A DNA stretch of 64,000 nt. It comes from Fasciola hepatica (lineage: Eukaryota > Platyhelminthes > Trematoda > Plagiorchiida > Fasciolidae). The notes under the pieces were generated by a model. That model was not told the origin of the DNA. It made no database searches and worked only from the letters and a program-made list of their open reading frames with translations. The position numbers and the translations under genes were made by a program. Of the stretch, positions 1 to 12,200 are shown in pieces; the first letter of the stretch is position 1; the number at the start of each line of letters is the position of its first letter. The stretch lies in assembly GCA_948099385.1 (NCBI GenBank), contig CANUEZ040000165.1, positions 7,638,501 through 7,702,500 on the forward strand, written 5' to 3'.

Positions 1-540
1 TTCGATGCCACAGGGCTGTGCATTGTTTGTCTGCTTGCAGTAAGGATAATTGGTCTCCGCCAGTTGGAAAACATGTTAGAATGCTCTACTAGCGGACAGT
101 TGGATCTTTAGCCCCCCACCCCACCCCACCCCCACCTCACCCTTAACAAGTATTGCGTCCGGTGTCGCTCCCAAACGTAAACGTGAATGACACTGTTTCA
201 ATACAAACCGTTCCTCGCCTATTCCATCGACTTTTAACGTCTTTTTGCACGCGTCGGAACTTTTGGTTTGTTGCCCGTTCCATAGGTCATTCCCGGGATT
301 TAGTTAGTACCTGGTACCTGTAGTACTAATTAGTGGCTTGGACACGGCGGTTAGGCTCATCCACCACTTCAACAGGCAGTGCTTTCCATTGACTGATTAC
401 CCTCCTGGATGGAAGGCAGACCAAAAGTAGATCCACGGACCACTGCCTCTTTCAAGTGAGAGGATGTCTCGGCGTGCGTTCCTAATAGAGGAGAGCTAGG
501 TTTGCACGTAGTTCTGGTCCAAAGTCACCTCGAATAATAC
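1..540. other. Non-coding flank, no gene seen
   Basis: I see no recognisable coding sequence here. There is a C-rich stretch around 111-142. The segment lies beyond the 3' end of the minus-strand CR1-like element and may include its 3' untranslated tail, but I cannot place that boundary. Confidence 0.4.
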
Positions 541-552
541 GTCCGGTGAAGA

Positions 553-3500
553 TTAGATCACCTCAAACTTTTCGATAAACCACTGGAAACAACCCGATAA
601 TCTGCAGACGACATTTGTAGTCGATCCCAAGTAGTCTCCCAACAACAGGAGTTGCTCGCCTCTTTCCAGCTTTGCCACTCCTGCCACCGTATAAGGCCAA
701 CGCAGCTGGTCCCCCGTATTCCAGCCTAGGTCGTACATGGTAGTTGTAGAGCATTTCGAAATTGTCGAGTGAGAGTTGCCCAAATGACCGGCTAATAAAT
801 CGAGGAATATTCCCTCCGTTGGCACAGATTTTGTCGGTGTTAGTTTGGTGACGAAGCCATAATCACTCTCAAATCTTTCTCGCAAGACGGACCGGCGAAG
901 GGGTGCATCACGTACACAGTGTATCACGTCGATGGACGAGCATATATGCACACTGGTCTGAGTTGATGTGCAAGGACCATAGATCACACCATCTTTCAAG
1001 AGTCTTGACGTCCCCTGAAGAACGAGTTCGTCTTCATTCAATGTGTTCGTACGCCAGATCATGAGGCTGTCCACATAAATGAGTCACGGCGAGTTGAAAA
1101 TTACCGATAGATCGATAATATAGGCCAGGGAGAGCAGTGGGCTTAGAACCGATCCTTGTGTCACACCACTGGTGGCCACATGTCATTGTCGACAGCCACT
1201 GTGCTACTCATGGTGCGAAGATCCTCCCTTTAAAAAGCCTTCAGTCCATACGATCAAAGAGTCCACAACACCAAAGGCATTTAGCTTACCTATCACGGCA
1301 TTGTACGGCACTTTATCGAGAGCTTTGCTAAAACTCACAAAGATTACTTCCGTCGGGTATCCCTCAGCCCTGGCATTCGTGCAGTGTTCCCGTGATAGTA
1401 GCAAGTTCGTTTGGCACGATCTGCCTTAACAGAAACTGCGTTGTCATCGGCATAGTAAGTCGGTACCACCGATACATTACTAAAGTCCAGTGGCAAGTAG
1501 GCCTTACATTACTTGTCCGACCAAAGGTGTTATACCGACGGGTCGATAATTTACAGTCTTAGCCTTCGTCCCACCTTTGTATGGTGGAACAACAACAGCT
1601 TTCTTTCTCGGTGGTAACGACTCGTCGAACAGTCTTGTGACTGGCTGAGTTATTAAATCAACTAGCTCATTTAGGGCTAAGGGAAGCGCACAGTCTGGTT
1701 CAAGTGACTGGTTGATTTTGATGGTGAGTTTGGCGGTATCCCCCTGTTCCTCAGTAATTTCCTCGTACGACATACAGGGAGTGACTGCTGCAAACTGTGG
1801 AGAATGGTGATGCTTCCTTTCAGGAGAAAGGACTGACCAGTAGTCCTCGCCGATATATTCGCCTTGTGCTCTTTTGTAACTCCCGTGGAACTGCCATCCT
1901 ATGAGACCGGAATGGCAGTTGTAGCTTTTGTGTGTCGTAACAGATAAGCGAACAAACCTTTGGGTGAACGAATCGAGTCCCCTGCAAATATGCGTCGCTT
2001 ATCTCGCCTCAGTTGGGTGAACTGATAACGAATGCTGCGACAGCAGTCATATCGCTCCACAGTTGTGTGACTGTCTCTATGCACGATTTCGATGCTTCAA
2101 AACCTGTGAGTTGCGAGTCAAACCAAGGTGGACATTTTGCATGCCTTCTCTGTCTGGACCTTTAGGAACAGTTGAAGGATTTATCCGCGGATTACTCCCC
2201 GAGCCTTATCCGTGCCATACGGATCTTGTGGATACTGCATCGCTTAGGGAGCGGCTTTCGTGACTTGTCGGAATGGTATTCACCAAACGTTGGGCCCACT
2301 CTGAGGTTTGGGTACGAAAATCGCTCCTCTATTCCAGTCGGTGATCAACCCCGCGTGGTCACTACCGCCTCGTGGGATTAGGCACTCAATCTTCTCCAGA
2401 TCGGAACATCTGTGAGGTATTACTAAGTCAGAACTAAATGATTGAGGATCTCGGGTTCTGATGGGCATTCTGACATGTTGGTACAGGGGGAGCTTCAGCA
2501 CCTTTGGTTGGATCTCACGAGAAATTTAATCCTCATCTGAGTTGCTTTGTGGGTTTTCCCAAAATTCGACAATGACCGTTATCAACTCACCGTCACATGC
2601 TGGTCAGTATTTCTGGAGGATCTGCTGCTGTTAGCTTAAAGCGATACCAAAAACCTTTGCCAAATCTTTCCTGTTCTGCCTGGCGATCCAACCGTAGTGA
2701 AGGGATATCAGCTCGGATATACATCACTAAGCTTCCGCCCTCTTTCTCTTAGCTCCTGTCAGCACAGTACAGCTTCTACTCTAGGAGGGCCACTTCCGAA
2801 CACATCATCTGCCCCGTAAGCCACCTGTCTGTGTCGGCAAGTGGAAAGACCCCCACAACTCAAGTTCTTCCCGTTTATTCAATAAACCCCTGGAATTGGC
2901 CGACGTAATAAAAGCATGTCCCCGACTGTCCTCCTCCTCTGCGCGATCCCTTACTGAACCTTTATTGCCACAGTTACCTGGTTAGCGATACTGTTGAGAC
3001 TGAACGGCTTCCATCGGAGTTAAAGATGCCTCCTTTGCACTCAAAAATTCCGGAGGAATAAACCTTTTTATAGGACTGGCTTTCTTGTAACTCGCTCAGT
3101 GTCGACTAGTATTTTTCTCTGTCCTTAAGGTTCAGATCCCAAAGGAATTGCATTTTCCCCCTTTTTGGTCCAAATGACCGCTGCAGCATAGAACGCGGAT
3201 CTTCGTCGGAGCCTAAGACCACCTCGAGAGAACCTGGGTTACCTTTCTCGTACATTTTCCCTCTGACCTTTACATTATTTGCCAAGTTTTCCTGTTCCGG
3301 GTAAAATAGTTTGACTACTAAGTCCCGTAGGAGGGGCACATCATGGTCTAATCGACTTTATGTCACGCATTCAGGTGATTCTGGCAAACTTACCACACTG
3401 AAGTATTGGGTCCTGGGTGACGGTGCTGTCCTCTGACGAGTCTCTATGGGTTTCCACTGGCCTGTGGTTTCCGGCTGTCTTGAATTAGGGACTATCTCCG

Positions 3501-3807
3501 CCGACTATATTAGCTACCTCAGCAGTAGCAGTGCCGTCTTCTGAACTAATAGATACTGAGGCCTTGTCAGTAACCACGGCTTTCTTCCGACGATGTTTCT
3601 TTGCGACTGCAGATGGGTTTCTTATGCCGGCGAAAGCAACTTCCGCGTGGGACCTGGAGCTCGCTGCGCACTGTGCTGTGGGTTCCTGGCTCTCCTCTGA
3701 CACAGATTAAACTGCTCTGTTTTGCCTTCCTGTGACACTGCTGGTGCACACAATTTGCAAGAATGGGAAACTGCAAGAACTCCGCCACTCATATTTGTCC
3801 TTATCAA
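553..3807 (-). mobile_element. CR1-like non-LTR retrotransposon relic
   Basis: Fragments in several minus-strand frames follow the order of a CR1/Jockey-type LINE. An ORF1-like part lies at about 3810-3106, with a Cys-rich start and a segment resembling the ORF1 conserved region. The end of an apurinic endonuclease domain, with the SDHAGL motif, lies at 2501-2280. A linker typical of these proteins (SIRSPKGLFAYLLRHTK) is at 2084-1899. The reverse transcriptase follows: VNYRPVGITP at about 1530-1560, FVSFSKALDKVPYNAV at about 1330-1280, the catalytic box as YVDS at 1078-1067 (normally YxDD), and VRPRLEYGGPA plus a GLFPVVYRK-like ending near 740-563. Multiple stops and frame changes and the lost second Asp of the catalytic pair make it dead. 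The family call is from motif memory; the clade within CR1-like LINEs is not certain. Confidence 0.8.
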
Positions 3808-3810
3808 TTT

Positions 3811-4298
3811 TTGTGCAATTTAGGTGAATCCACCCCACACAACAATCACGCGTCAGACCTTTGGCCCAAGGGCCAATAATTTACCTACACTCCAAATATG
3901 CATACTGATCCGTAGAGGTAACCAAACTCACATTCATTATTAATCCACATGGGATCAGGAATATCACAAGCATATTTCCATGAAGCACTTCGGTAGAGTT
4001 CCGGAGTAGCACAGTAACTCAGTTGGAGATCAGTTTGCGAGAATCATTTTTCTTTTACGATTCTCCCAAGCTGATCCAGTTGTGGGCTCACGCAAGAGAA
4101 CCAAGCTGAATCCACATCACCAGAAAGGTGATGTCTGAAAATCAATCGCTTTATTTTCGATTAAATAAGGGTTTTTCTAGAAATTACTTCAGTGTTCAAC
4201 AACTTGTGATCACTGAGTTTGGCGTTTAGGTAGCAGACTTTTCGTGGCAGATCAGACTGACATCTTTAGGGCTCAAGAGAACCCATCCGGACTCATTT

Positions 4299-4357
<59 letters not shown>

Positions 4358-5790
4358 TGAGGCTAATGAGACAATTTTAGTTAAATAAGAAATGACTTAC
4401 CATGAAGTACTAGGTCATTCTTCCCAAAGTCCAAGTTATCCAAGATATACTGAGTAGGTGAAGAGAGGCTTCCCCACCCCCAAGTATAACGTGGTTTAGC
4501 GGTATCTATCAGCTGGAGAAAATGAACGCTTCCGCGATGAGATTTGGGATTCTTTTTCTCCGTAATTCAGCCGGAAGCTTGATATTGACCATGTCGCTCG
4601 TGTTTGGCTGGCTGACTGGCTGTGTTTTACAGATATTTTACCGCATAAAGTCATTCGAGTCCTGTCGTGGTTTCCCACCAGCGTATTGGTCGTGTCGGTA
4701 CTGAATTGATACCGCAATATATACATTATACTTCTCCATGGCTGGTAGCCAATAGAGTCTACTTTTCAATCAACCGATGAGTATTTTTTGAGCAATCTAC
4801 CTCAAGGCCGAACAGAACACACCTGCGCAGGCATTCATATTGGTGTTCGATTATTATAAGTGTCTCATTGGCAACCCACATTTGCACTAATCGAACACCA
4901 AATGGTTGCCTACTTTCTGCTCAACACACTACCCAGTTCTTCTTCTTCTCCAAGGGCATAGATCACCAGCAAACTGAATTATCGGTCTCAGGATACTTTT
5001 ATATCAACTATTAGGCAAGATTATTTTACCCTGAAGATTCAGACTGCTGGTTTGGTTGCTTAATGACAACGTGTTTCGGGAGGCTAGTGGGCCATAGAGA
5101 GATACGGTGCTAACTTGAACAAGTCATTCACTATTACACCATATACATTGGTTCACAACCAATGAGGGGGGCGATATCCCCGTCTTTCAATAGCATACAT
5201 CATTTATCGTCACCAGTATTACTGCTGAGGATGGAAACTGTATTTCTTCACGAAAACAAAAATCATCGCAGACTGGAGGTACAAATACACACAACTTTCA
5301 AGATTGCCGACTATTTTCTGAATTGGTATACGAACAGCCTCGATAATATAGCCTAGATAGTCTAAACAATTTGGCGATATTTGAGTGGCGGTTTGTTTGA
5401 GAATATTGACTGACCCATCACCAACACGCAGCCTGCATTTGCTGGCAGACCAGTGACAACTCAGTGGACCACTGGATGCGCAGGCATTGCCTGTCCAGAA
5501 TCGAGTTTAAGGCTGGAGCTGACGAAACCATGAGCCCCGTGAGAGCGGATCAGTGGCGCTGATCGATCAGTTGAGCAAGGAAGCCCGTCAAGCGGTGTTT
5601 GGCCATATCACTGGCCAATCAGAAGGGACAGTCCCCCGAACCAGTCGGACCAACTAGGTTTGTGCAATAATTGGTTACTATTACCCATCATCCTATATAA
5701 GAACTATGTTGGTACCAATGAACCAAGATGGTTCAGAAGCAGAGAAATCTTATTGGACCTAGTGGGTTAGCACTTAACAGTGTGCACCTT
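3811..5790. other. Non-coding stretch with (TA)n and a dispersed-repeat arm
   Basis: No gene is recognised. Positions 4303-4354 are a pure TA tract. Positions 4203-4264 resemble the left arm of the perfect palindrome at 25533-25684, sharing the core GGCGTTTAGGT, so this is a diverged copy of the same dispersed repeat. The rest is unassigned. Confidence 0.45.
4303..4354. repeat. (TA)n microsatellite
   Basis: An uninterrupted alternating TA tract of about 52 bases. Confidence 0.95.
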
Positions 5791-5794
5791 CAAA

Positions 5795-6392
5795 GTGTAC
5801 TGGATTCGCCCTCAAATAAACTCTAGCTGAACTGGAAATCCTGGCTGGAATGGATAAGTTTTGCTACCTGGGCAGTTACATCCCACCTGTTTGTGGTAAC
5901 TGGGATGAAGTATCGTCGCGTATGCAAAGGGCCCGAAGGTGCGAGAATGCTATCAACACTAACCACCTCTGAACCAGGAGGTTCTAATCATACCACGGCC
6001 GGTCATATTAGTAGAACGTAGCAATCTGCTACTGGTTCACTTCTAACCTACTGGGACTGTATTTAGTTCACCTAATCAAGTTCCAAGGTCATGGAAGCCG
6101 GCTATACCGAATAGTGCCATGGGCTAATGATAGCTTAGGGTAGGGCCCCTACACTACTTAATGAGCAAGCATGTAAATAAAAACAGTCCAAGTCGACTGT
6201 GGCGTCCATGTGATATTCACTCGCTCACCATGGTTTAAGTGAATCTCGTGGACAAAACGTAGCCTCTGGAAGTGGAAGATACGCGAAGAAAACTGCTGGT
6301 GCTTGAGCATCGACTTCTCCGCAGTGTTGATCGAATATGATGGAGAAATCGCATCAGCAATGATGAGGTTAATAGTAAGGCTTTGATAACCC
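5795..6392 (+). mobile_element. RTE/CR1-type LINE fragment (RT C-terminal part)
   Basis: Plus-strand translation gives KFCYLGSYI at about 5850, then DEVSSRMQRARR, typical of the region after the catalytic box in fluke RTE-type reverse transcriptases. Near 6280-6385 the series RKLLVLEHRLLRS followed by RNRISNDEV matches the family's C-terminal segment. Stops and indels separate the pieces. Only the 3' part of the element is present, as expected of a 5'-truncated, old insertion. Confidence 0.65.
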
Positions 6393-7806
6393 ATGATTAG
6401 CCTCTACAGATCACACAGGTAACCCGAACTAGTAACTCTGATTGGGGTATATCATACGCATCTCCACAGAAATAATTCGTTGGTGTACATTCCGCTCTAA
6501 AGACGGAAGCGATCAGTCAGTATATACCCGAGTAGAAAGTGCTGAGTTTCCGGAAAGGGGATCATCAAACCCACCTGCAATATGGTTGGAAATTTCAGGA
6601 GACATGGCTCTGTGCCGTGAGTGGTGGCGTACTTGTACTCGAACTGCTTTGTTCAAGTCACTATAGCCTACGTCATTCTGAATTTTTTATTGATCCTCTA
6701 TGCTTCCATCTAATCAGTGATTTGGTAATACTGCAAGTTAGCAACTGAAGCCATCGCCCTGAATTAAGAGGCTGATGGTTGTGGGGACGGAAAGTGAAGT
6801 GAGCTCGAGAAGGTTGTGTTTCATATTATCTGATTGTACAAGACTGAATTCTGTTTTCTGTTAGCAAACCAAGAGTGCTTACTGGAAACAGCAGTCAACA
6901 GGATAAGGATGTACAGTCAGTTGCTCGATTTTATTCAATAGTTCAACCTCATTGCAGTTACTTCTCATTTAAATGAGTTGCCGTGCCTACGCTTTTAGGC
7001 TACGCGCAAGCAAGACCAGACGCATGAGTCAAGCGTAATTCGTCCGATTAAAAGGTTGTGCGACCTCGATCGACTGATCCAGTGGTAGAAGTTCATCGGT
7101 CCACCTCTCAGATCGCAACCACCCTCGTTGTAATAACCTTTTAGAAAGAAAGACTGCTAATGTGCAAGACAACTTTGTTAACAGAAAACCTAGCATCATA
7201 AAACAAAACCATCACAACCAAACAAAAACACTTTCACTGGAATTTTATCCCCAGCAAGAAACAACTCCCGGCAAACTACAGTATACTGTTTTGGCAACAA
7301 AAGTGGTTTTTCATTTCTGTCTGCGGATATGATAACAAATAGAATTACTATTGAGTCTGGTGAATTCTCATCATGTAGACCGAGTCACATCTGTTCACTT
7401 AGCAATAATGGTAGAACTCAGTTGACTGGGAGTGGGAGGGTATCCGTCTGTTGCTAAGACCCCGGTATTGTTCACCTGTCAGAGTGACCCGGACACTGAT
7501 GAGGTGAACGGTAATCGCGATGCTGTAAACTTCTGTATCAAATTTTTGTCAAGTATGAAATCGCCCACCACGGCATCACTAGTCACGGAACAGATCCAGT
7601 GATGATGAAATAGGTTGGTAGTTTCGAACCATGCCAAGCAGAGGCTTTGTTCGAGTAGGTGCCAAACGTTCCGGCATAAGGAAGTACGATCGGCTGTAAA
7701 ACTAGAACCGTTAGTCACCGGTAAAATTGCTTATCCGAGGTATCTCAAAAAACGACCACAAATCAGAGTTCATTAAGAGAACAGTCGCAGTGTTCGGATG
7801 GTAAGG
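6393..7806. other. Unassigned sequence upstream of the Gypsy element
   Basis: Short ORFs of 69-79 codons occur (6442-6666 plus, 7479-7718 minus), but none resembles a known protein and none has convincing exon boundaries. The last four bases before the LTR (7807-7810, GGCA) are the target-site duplication of the Gypsy insertion. Confidence 0.4.
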
Positions 7807-7810
7807 GGCA

Positions 7811-8222
7811 TGTAGTGACCTCAATCGTTTTGAGAAAATGACTATTTTCTGGACACCATTTTTGATCTATTTTCTCCACGATCTTTTCTGACGTTTGACA
7901 TTGACCTCAGTGTTCTCCGGTTGCCTACGTTTTACTGGACTGACTTTTCCGAGGTTTCTGTCGACCTCGTTTCAAATCACTTTCACTTTCGTTCGTTCGC
8001 TCGCGGTTCGCTCTCAGCACAGCCGTCGCGTTTCGTTCCGTTTTCCGTTCGGTGTATTTCTCGTATCGGTACTGTTTCGGTGCCACGATATATAGAATAC
8101 ACCTCGCATCTGCAAACCGACTTACGTCTTCTCTATTCGTCCGATAGAGGGGATATCGTTGGTATTCGCTGCTAGACCCGATAGGAGACACGTTCGCTAG
8201 CCGCTCACGAGTGTCTTCTATA
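7811..8222 (+). repeat. 5' LTR of Gypsy element
   Basis: A direct repeat of 13077-13488, 412 bases long with one mismatch. It starts TGTAGTGACC and ends TCTATA, so the termini are TG...TA rather than the usual TG...CA. A TATA-like box lies near 8088-8095, so transcription (the R region) probably starts around 8115-8125. That start is inferred from spacing only. Confidence 0.97.
8088..8095 (+). promoter_or_regulatory. Putative TATA box of the LTR promoter
   Basis: The sequence GATATATAG sits about 130 bases before the LTR end, a usual position for the U3/R promoter of a Gypsy LTR. It is called on sequence and position alone. Confidence 0.4.
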
Positions 8223-8223
8223 T

Positions 8224-8241
8224 TGGTGAGCCCAAGAACTT
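8224..8241 (+). promoter_or_regulatory. Primer-binding site (tRNA-Trp-like)
   Basis: TGGTGAGCCC begins one base after the 5' LTR. It matches the complement of a eukaryotic tRNA 3' end (TGG plus acceptor-stem bases). TGGTGA followed by a C-rich run is closest to tRNA-Trp, the primer I recall for CsRn1-like elements. The match weakens after about ten bases. Confidence 0.55.
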
Positions 8242-8355
8242 CCAGAACCTCCTGGATTATTCGCCCGCCCGGTGAGTCTGTGATTTATCGCTGTTTCACG
8301 TCCTCCTTTCGTTGCACGATATATATTTTTTACGATATATTATCGCAACGTAGCC

Positions 8356-9219
8356 ATGTCCGAGGATAAGGCGCAGCTCGACACAGATCTCACTCTGTCT
8401 GCGGTTGCCTTTAAACCAGTGGCGTTTATCCCTCATGATCCAGAGGTTTGGTTTGCAGCCTTAGAGCTGCAGTTTGAGGCACGTAGGATTGTTGGCCAAC
8501 GCCAACGATTTTCCTATGCCTTAGAGGCTATTCCAGGTGATGTTATCGCCTCGGTGAGGGATTTGGTATTAAATCCTCCTCAAGTGCAGCCGTACGATCG
8601 GCTTAAGGAGGCTATACTACAACATTTCCTTCCTTCTCGGGAGGAACGGCTACGTCAGCTACTAGCACGGCACCCCATAGGTGATACTAAACCCAGCCGC
8701 CACCTAGCTCACCTCCGGTCTTTGGCAGGGCCCGCCGATAAGGATTCGGAGATAGTTAAGGAACTGTGGTTGGACACTCTACCCTTCCACGTTCAGACCA
8801 CCGTTACTGCTCTCCTCGAGGACTCGTCCTTGGAACGAGCAGCCGCCGTGGCTGACAAAATTGTCGCACGTGTCGGCAGTGGGGCTAATCCCCTCATTGC
8901 CACGACATCGCGCAATCCTAGGGGTGTCGACCTGGATGAATCGCCGGAGAGGCCTCGGCACTCTCGATCCATCCAGCGCCGCCTGTCCTTCAAGGACAGA
9001 GTTAAAATACCTACTCCTCGCAGTAGCCCCCGTGAACAACGGCACGGACGGGCGCCCTCCACTGCCCACGTCCGCCGTGAATCCGCCTCACCTGCCGCAT
9101 CCAAACCTGATCATCCTACCAGCGGCTTTTGTTGGTTCCATCGCGTTTTTGGACCAGCCGCCCGTAGGTGCAGACAGCCGTGTTCATACGCGGCGGGAAA
9201 CACCACTGCCGGCGAGTAG
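8356..9219 (+). CDS. gag: Gag of CsRn1-like Gypsy element
   Basis: This is an intact 287-residue ORF and would form the retrotransposon's nucleocapsid particle. Residues about 20-170 look like a Gypsy capsid region (DPEVWFAALELQFEARRI, then FLPSREERLRQLLARHPIGD). A basic, Ser/Arg/Pro-rich stretch follows (residues about 190-250). Near the C-terminus is a Cys/His box with spacing C-x2-H-x9-C-x3-C (CWFH then RRCRQPC) instead of the retroviral CCHC knuckle; a CHCC-type box is a hallmark of CsRn1-like elements. The start ATG at 8356 is the first after the primer site and gives the full domain. The last codons overlap the pol frame, and an apparent -1 slippery site lies 16 bases before the stop. 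Confidence 0.9.
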   Translation: MSEDKAQLDTDLTLSAVAFKPVAFIPHDPEVWFAALELQFEARRIVGQRQRFSYALEAIPGDVIASVRDLVLNPPQVQPYDRLKEAILQHFLPSREERLRQLLARHPIGDTKPSRHLAHLRSLAGPADKDSEIVKELWLDTLPFHVQTTVTALLEDSSLERAAAVADKIVARVGSGANPLIATTSRNPRGVDLDESPERPRHSRSIQRRLSFKDRVKIPTPRSSPREQRHGRAPSTAHVRRESASPAASKPDHPTSGFCWFHRVFGPAARRCRQPCSYAAGNTTAGE

Positions 9220-9259
9220 AAGCGGCCGTACTCGCCGGCAATCAGTCTCAGGTTGGCCG
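9195..9259 (+). promoter_or_regulatory. -1 ribosomal frameshift signal (slippery site plus stem/pseudoknot)
   Basis: The heptamer GGGAAAC at 9195-9201 is exactly in the X XXY YYZ register of the gag frame (G GGA AAC). After a 5-base spacer a perfect 12-bp stem forms between 9207-9218 (TGCCGGCGAGTA) and 9229-9240 (TACTCGCCGGCA), with a 10-base loop. Loop bases 9223-9227 (CGGCC) can pair with 9255-9259 (GGCCG), flanked by two possible G-U pairs, giving an H-type pseudoknot. The gag stop TAG (9217-9219) lies within this structure. Slipping by -1 enters the pol frame, which stays open up to 9768. Layout and spacing match known -1 frameshift signals. Function is inferred. Confidence 0.8.
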
Positions 9260-12200
9260 TTTATTTTACGTGCATGATTCGTGCACTAACGCTAGGTTCC
9301 TAGTCGACACTGGGGCCCAAGTTTCTGTCTTGCCGGTTGGTAAAGACAAGCCACGAGCTTCTTTGCTTCGGCTGTCAGCGGCGAATGGTTCCTCCATTCC
9401 TACCTACGGCACGAGACAGCTTGCGGTCAACCTGGGACCACGACGACGGTATTTGTGGACGTTCATTCTTGCGGATGTTCCCACAGGCATACTGGGAATC
9501 GATTTTCTGCAGCACTATGAATTACTTGTTGATTCACGTAGGCTGCAGCTTATCGATCCTTCGTCGGACATTAAATTTACGGGTACTGCAGCTCGAACAG
9601 ATGCACACCGAATCACAGGATTGTTTTCTAACATTCCGCACGATTTTCAGTCTTTATTTATTAAATTCCTCATACTGACAAAACCATTAAAAGAGATAGA
9701 GACAGTGACCGATCGTGTGGCACACCACATTGTCACTAACGGACCACCAGTCACGGCACGACCTCGCTGACTGGCACCGGACAAATTGGTTTTCGCCAAA
9801 CGTGAGTTTGACACTTTACTTTCTAAAGGTATTGTTCGTCCTTCTCACAGTCCATGGGCCTCACCTCTGCACATGGTTCTTAAGAAAGATGGCGTTAGCT
9901 GGCGACCATGTGGCGACTATCGCGCACTAAATTCGGTTACCCGTTACGATAGTTATCCGATACCCCACATACACGACATCACGGCATCACTTCACGGCAC
10001 GACTGTATTTTCCAAGGTCGATTTGGTGCGAGCCTATCACCAGATCCCAGTCGCCGCTGAAGATGTCGAGAAAACCGCTGTCACGAATCCTTTCGGTTTG
10101 TTTGAGTTCCTACGTATGCCTTTTGGTTTGCGAAATGCTGCTCAGACATTCCAGAGGTTTATCGATAGCATTACACGAGACTTGGAATTTGTTCACGTCT
10201 ATATCGATGACTTGGTAATCGCATCGTCGAGCGTAGATGAACATTTCCAACATTTGACGCTACTATTTCAACGTTTGTCCGAACATCGAATAGTTGTCAA
10301 TCCTGATAAATGTGAACTTGGCAAGCCGGAACTTGTGTTCCTCGGCCACAAGATCACTCGAGAGGGTATTAAGCCTTGCGAGGATAAAGTGCGCGCTATT
10401 TTAGATTACGCCGTACCGTCCTCAATCAAGGAGCTCAAGGCATTTTTGGGGTTAGTTAACTTTTATCGTCGTTTCATACCCCATGCCGCTGAACGTTTGC
10501 TTCCATTAACTGACCTACTTCGTGGCAGTCCACGTAAGTTGTCGCTTACGGATGCCGCACGAGTAGCGTTTTCGGAGATTAAAGCGACATTAGCTAAGAC
10601 CACGCTCCTCATGCACCCAGTTCCATCCGCCACGCTAAGCATAGCGGTGGATGCATCCGACTTTGCCATCGGAGCGGTCCTGCAACAGTCAGTTTCTGGG
10701 ATATGGCAGTCATTAGAGTTCTACTCTCGACGCCTCAATCCCACGGAAACCAAATATAGTGCTTTTGGTCGCGAACTGCTGGCTGCATATAATGCCGTTA
10801 AGCACTTCCGCCATGCAGTCGAGGGTCGATATTTCATCCTCTTTACAGACCATAAGCCTCTGACGTATGCATTGCATACTAAGTCTGATCGTTACTCTCC
10901 ACGAGAAGTCAGACATTTAGACTATATTTCTCAGTTCACGACTGACCTTCGACATGTTAAAGGTGAGTCGAACTGCGTTGCAGATGCTTTGTCGCGTATT
11001 CCGCTTAATGCCATTAAATCTCCGGTTTTAGACATCCCTGCCATGGCTGCCGCACAGGCACAGGATTCTTCATGTATGGAAGCAGCTCAGTCATCGTCGC
11101 TACAGTGTCAGTCCGTACCTCTAGCCACCAGTGCTGGGACGATACTCTGCGACATGTCTACTGGCATACCTAGACCAGTCGTACCCTCTGCATATCGACG
11201 TCTCGTGTTCGATACCCTTCATGGACTCTCACATCCAGGCATCGCAGCCAGTCTCCGATTAGTAGCTGCACGATACTTCCGGCCGTCCATGAATAAAGAT
11301 GTTCGTATGTGGGCAAAACAGTGTCTACAATGTCAACGATCGAAAGTGCATAGGCACGTAGCTTCGCCTATTGGTACTTTTGCTACGCCTGATGCTCGCT
11401 TCGATCATATCCACGTAGACATTGTGGGTCCATTGACCCCGTCACACGGGTATACCTATTTACTAACGTGCATCGATAGATTTACGAGGTGGCCCGAGGC
11501 TATTCCCATCTCTGTCGTCACGGCCGAATCAGTGGCTCGACATCTGATAGAACGATGGATAGCTTCATATGGTTGTCCTTCCACAATCACTACCGATCGA
11601 GGACAACAATTTGAGTCCGATCTATTCTCTTCATTAACTCACATGCTGGGTACGGAACGCATTCGCACGACCGCGTACCATCCGGCATCGAATGGTTTAG
11701 TCGAACGTTTTCATCGCCAACTCAAAGCAGCTCTTAGAGCACACGAGAGCCCCGACTGGTACGAAACGTTACCGCTAGTTCTGCTTGGTATCAGGACTTG
11801 CATAAAGGCAGATATCCAATGTTCCGCCGCAGAACTTGTCTACGGCACGACATTACGACTGCCTGGGGAATTCTCTACGCCACGGAGTACAGATTCACTT
11901 GCCGTACAGACTTACGTTCATCGTTTGTCTACGTACATGCAAACTCTCGCTCCGGCGCAGACTCGAATGCAGCGACGACAGGTTTTTGTTCCGACCGAAC
12001 TCGAAACTTGTTCGCATGTATTCATTCGTGTTGATTCGGTACGAAAACCATTACAACAGCCTTACGAAGGTCCATTTCGCGTGATTTCTCGTCACGATAA
12101 GACCTTTAAGGTTGATCGACACGGTCGAGTCGATACCGTTAGCATCGATCGTCTCAAAGCCGCGTACGTTGATGATAGCGTGTCGCCCGCTGACATGAGA

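Noticed and set aside
10463..10916. Minus-strand ORFs inside the Gypsy pol
   Set aside because: They are shadows of the RT/RNase H coding sequence; the plus strand has all expected motifs.
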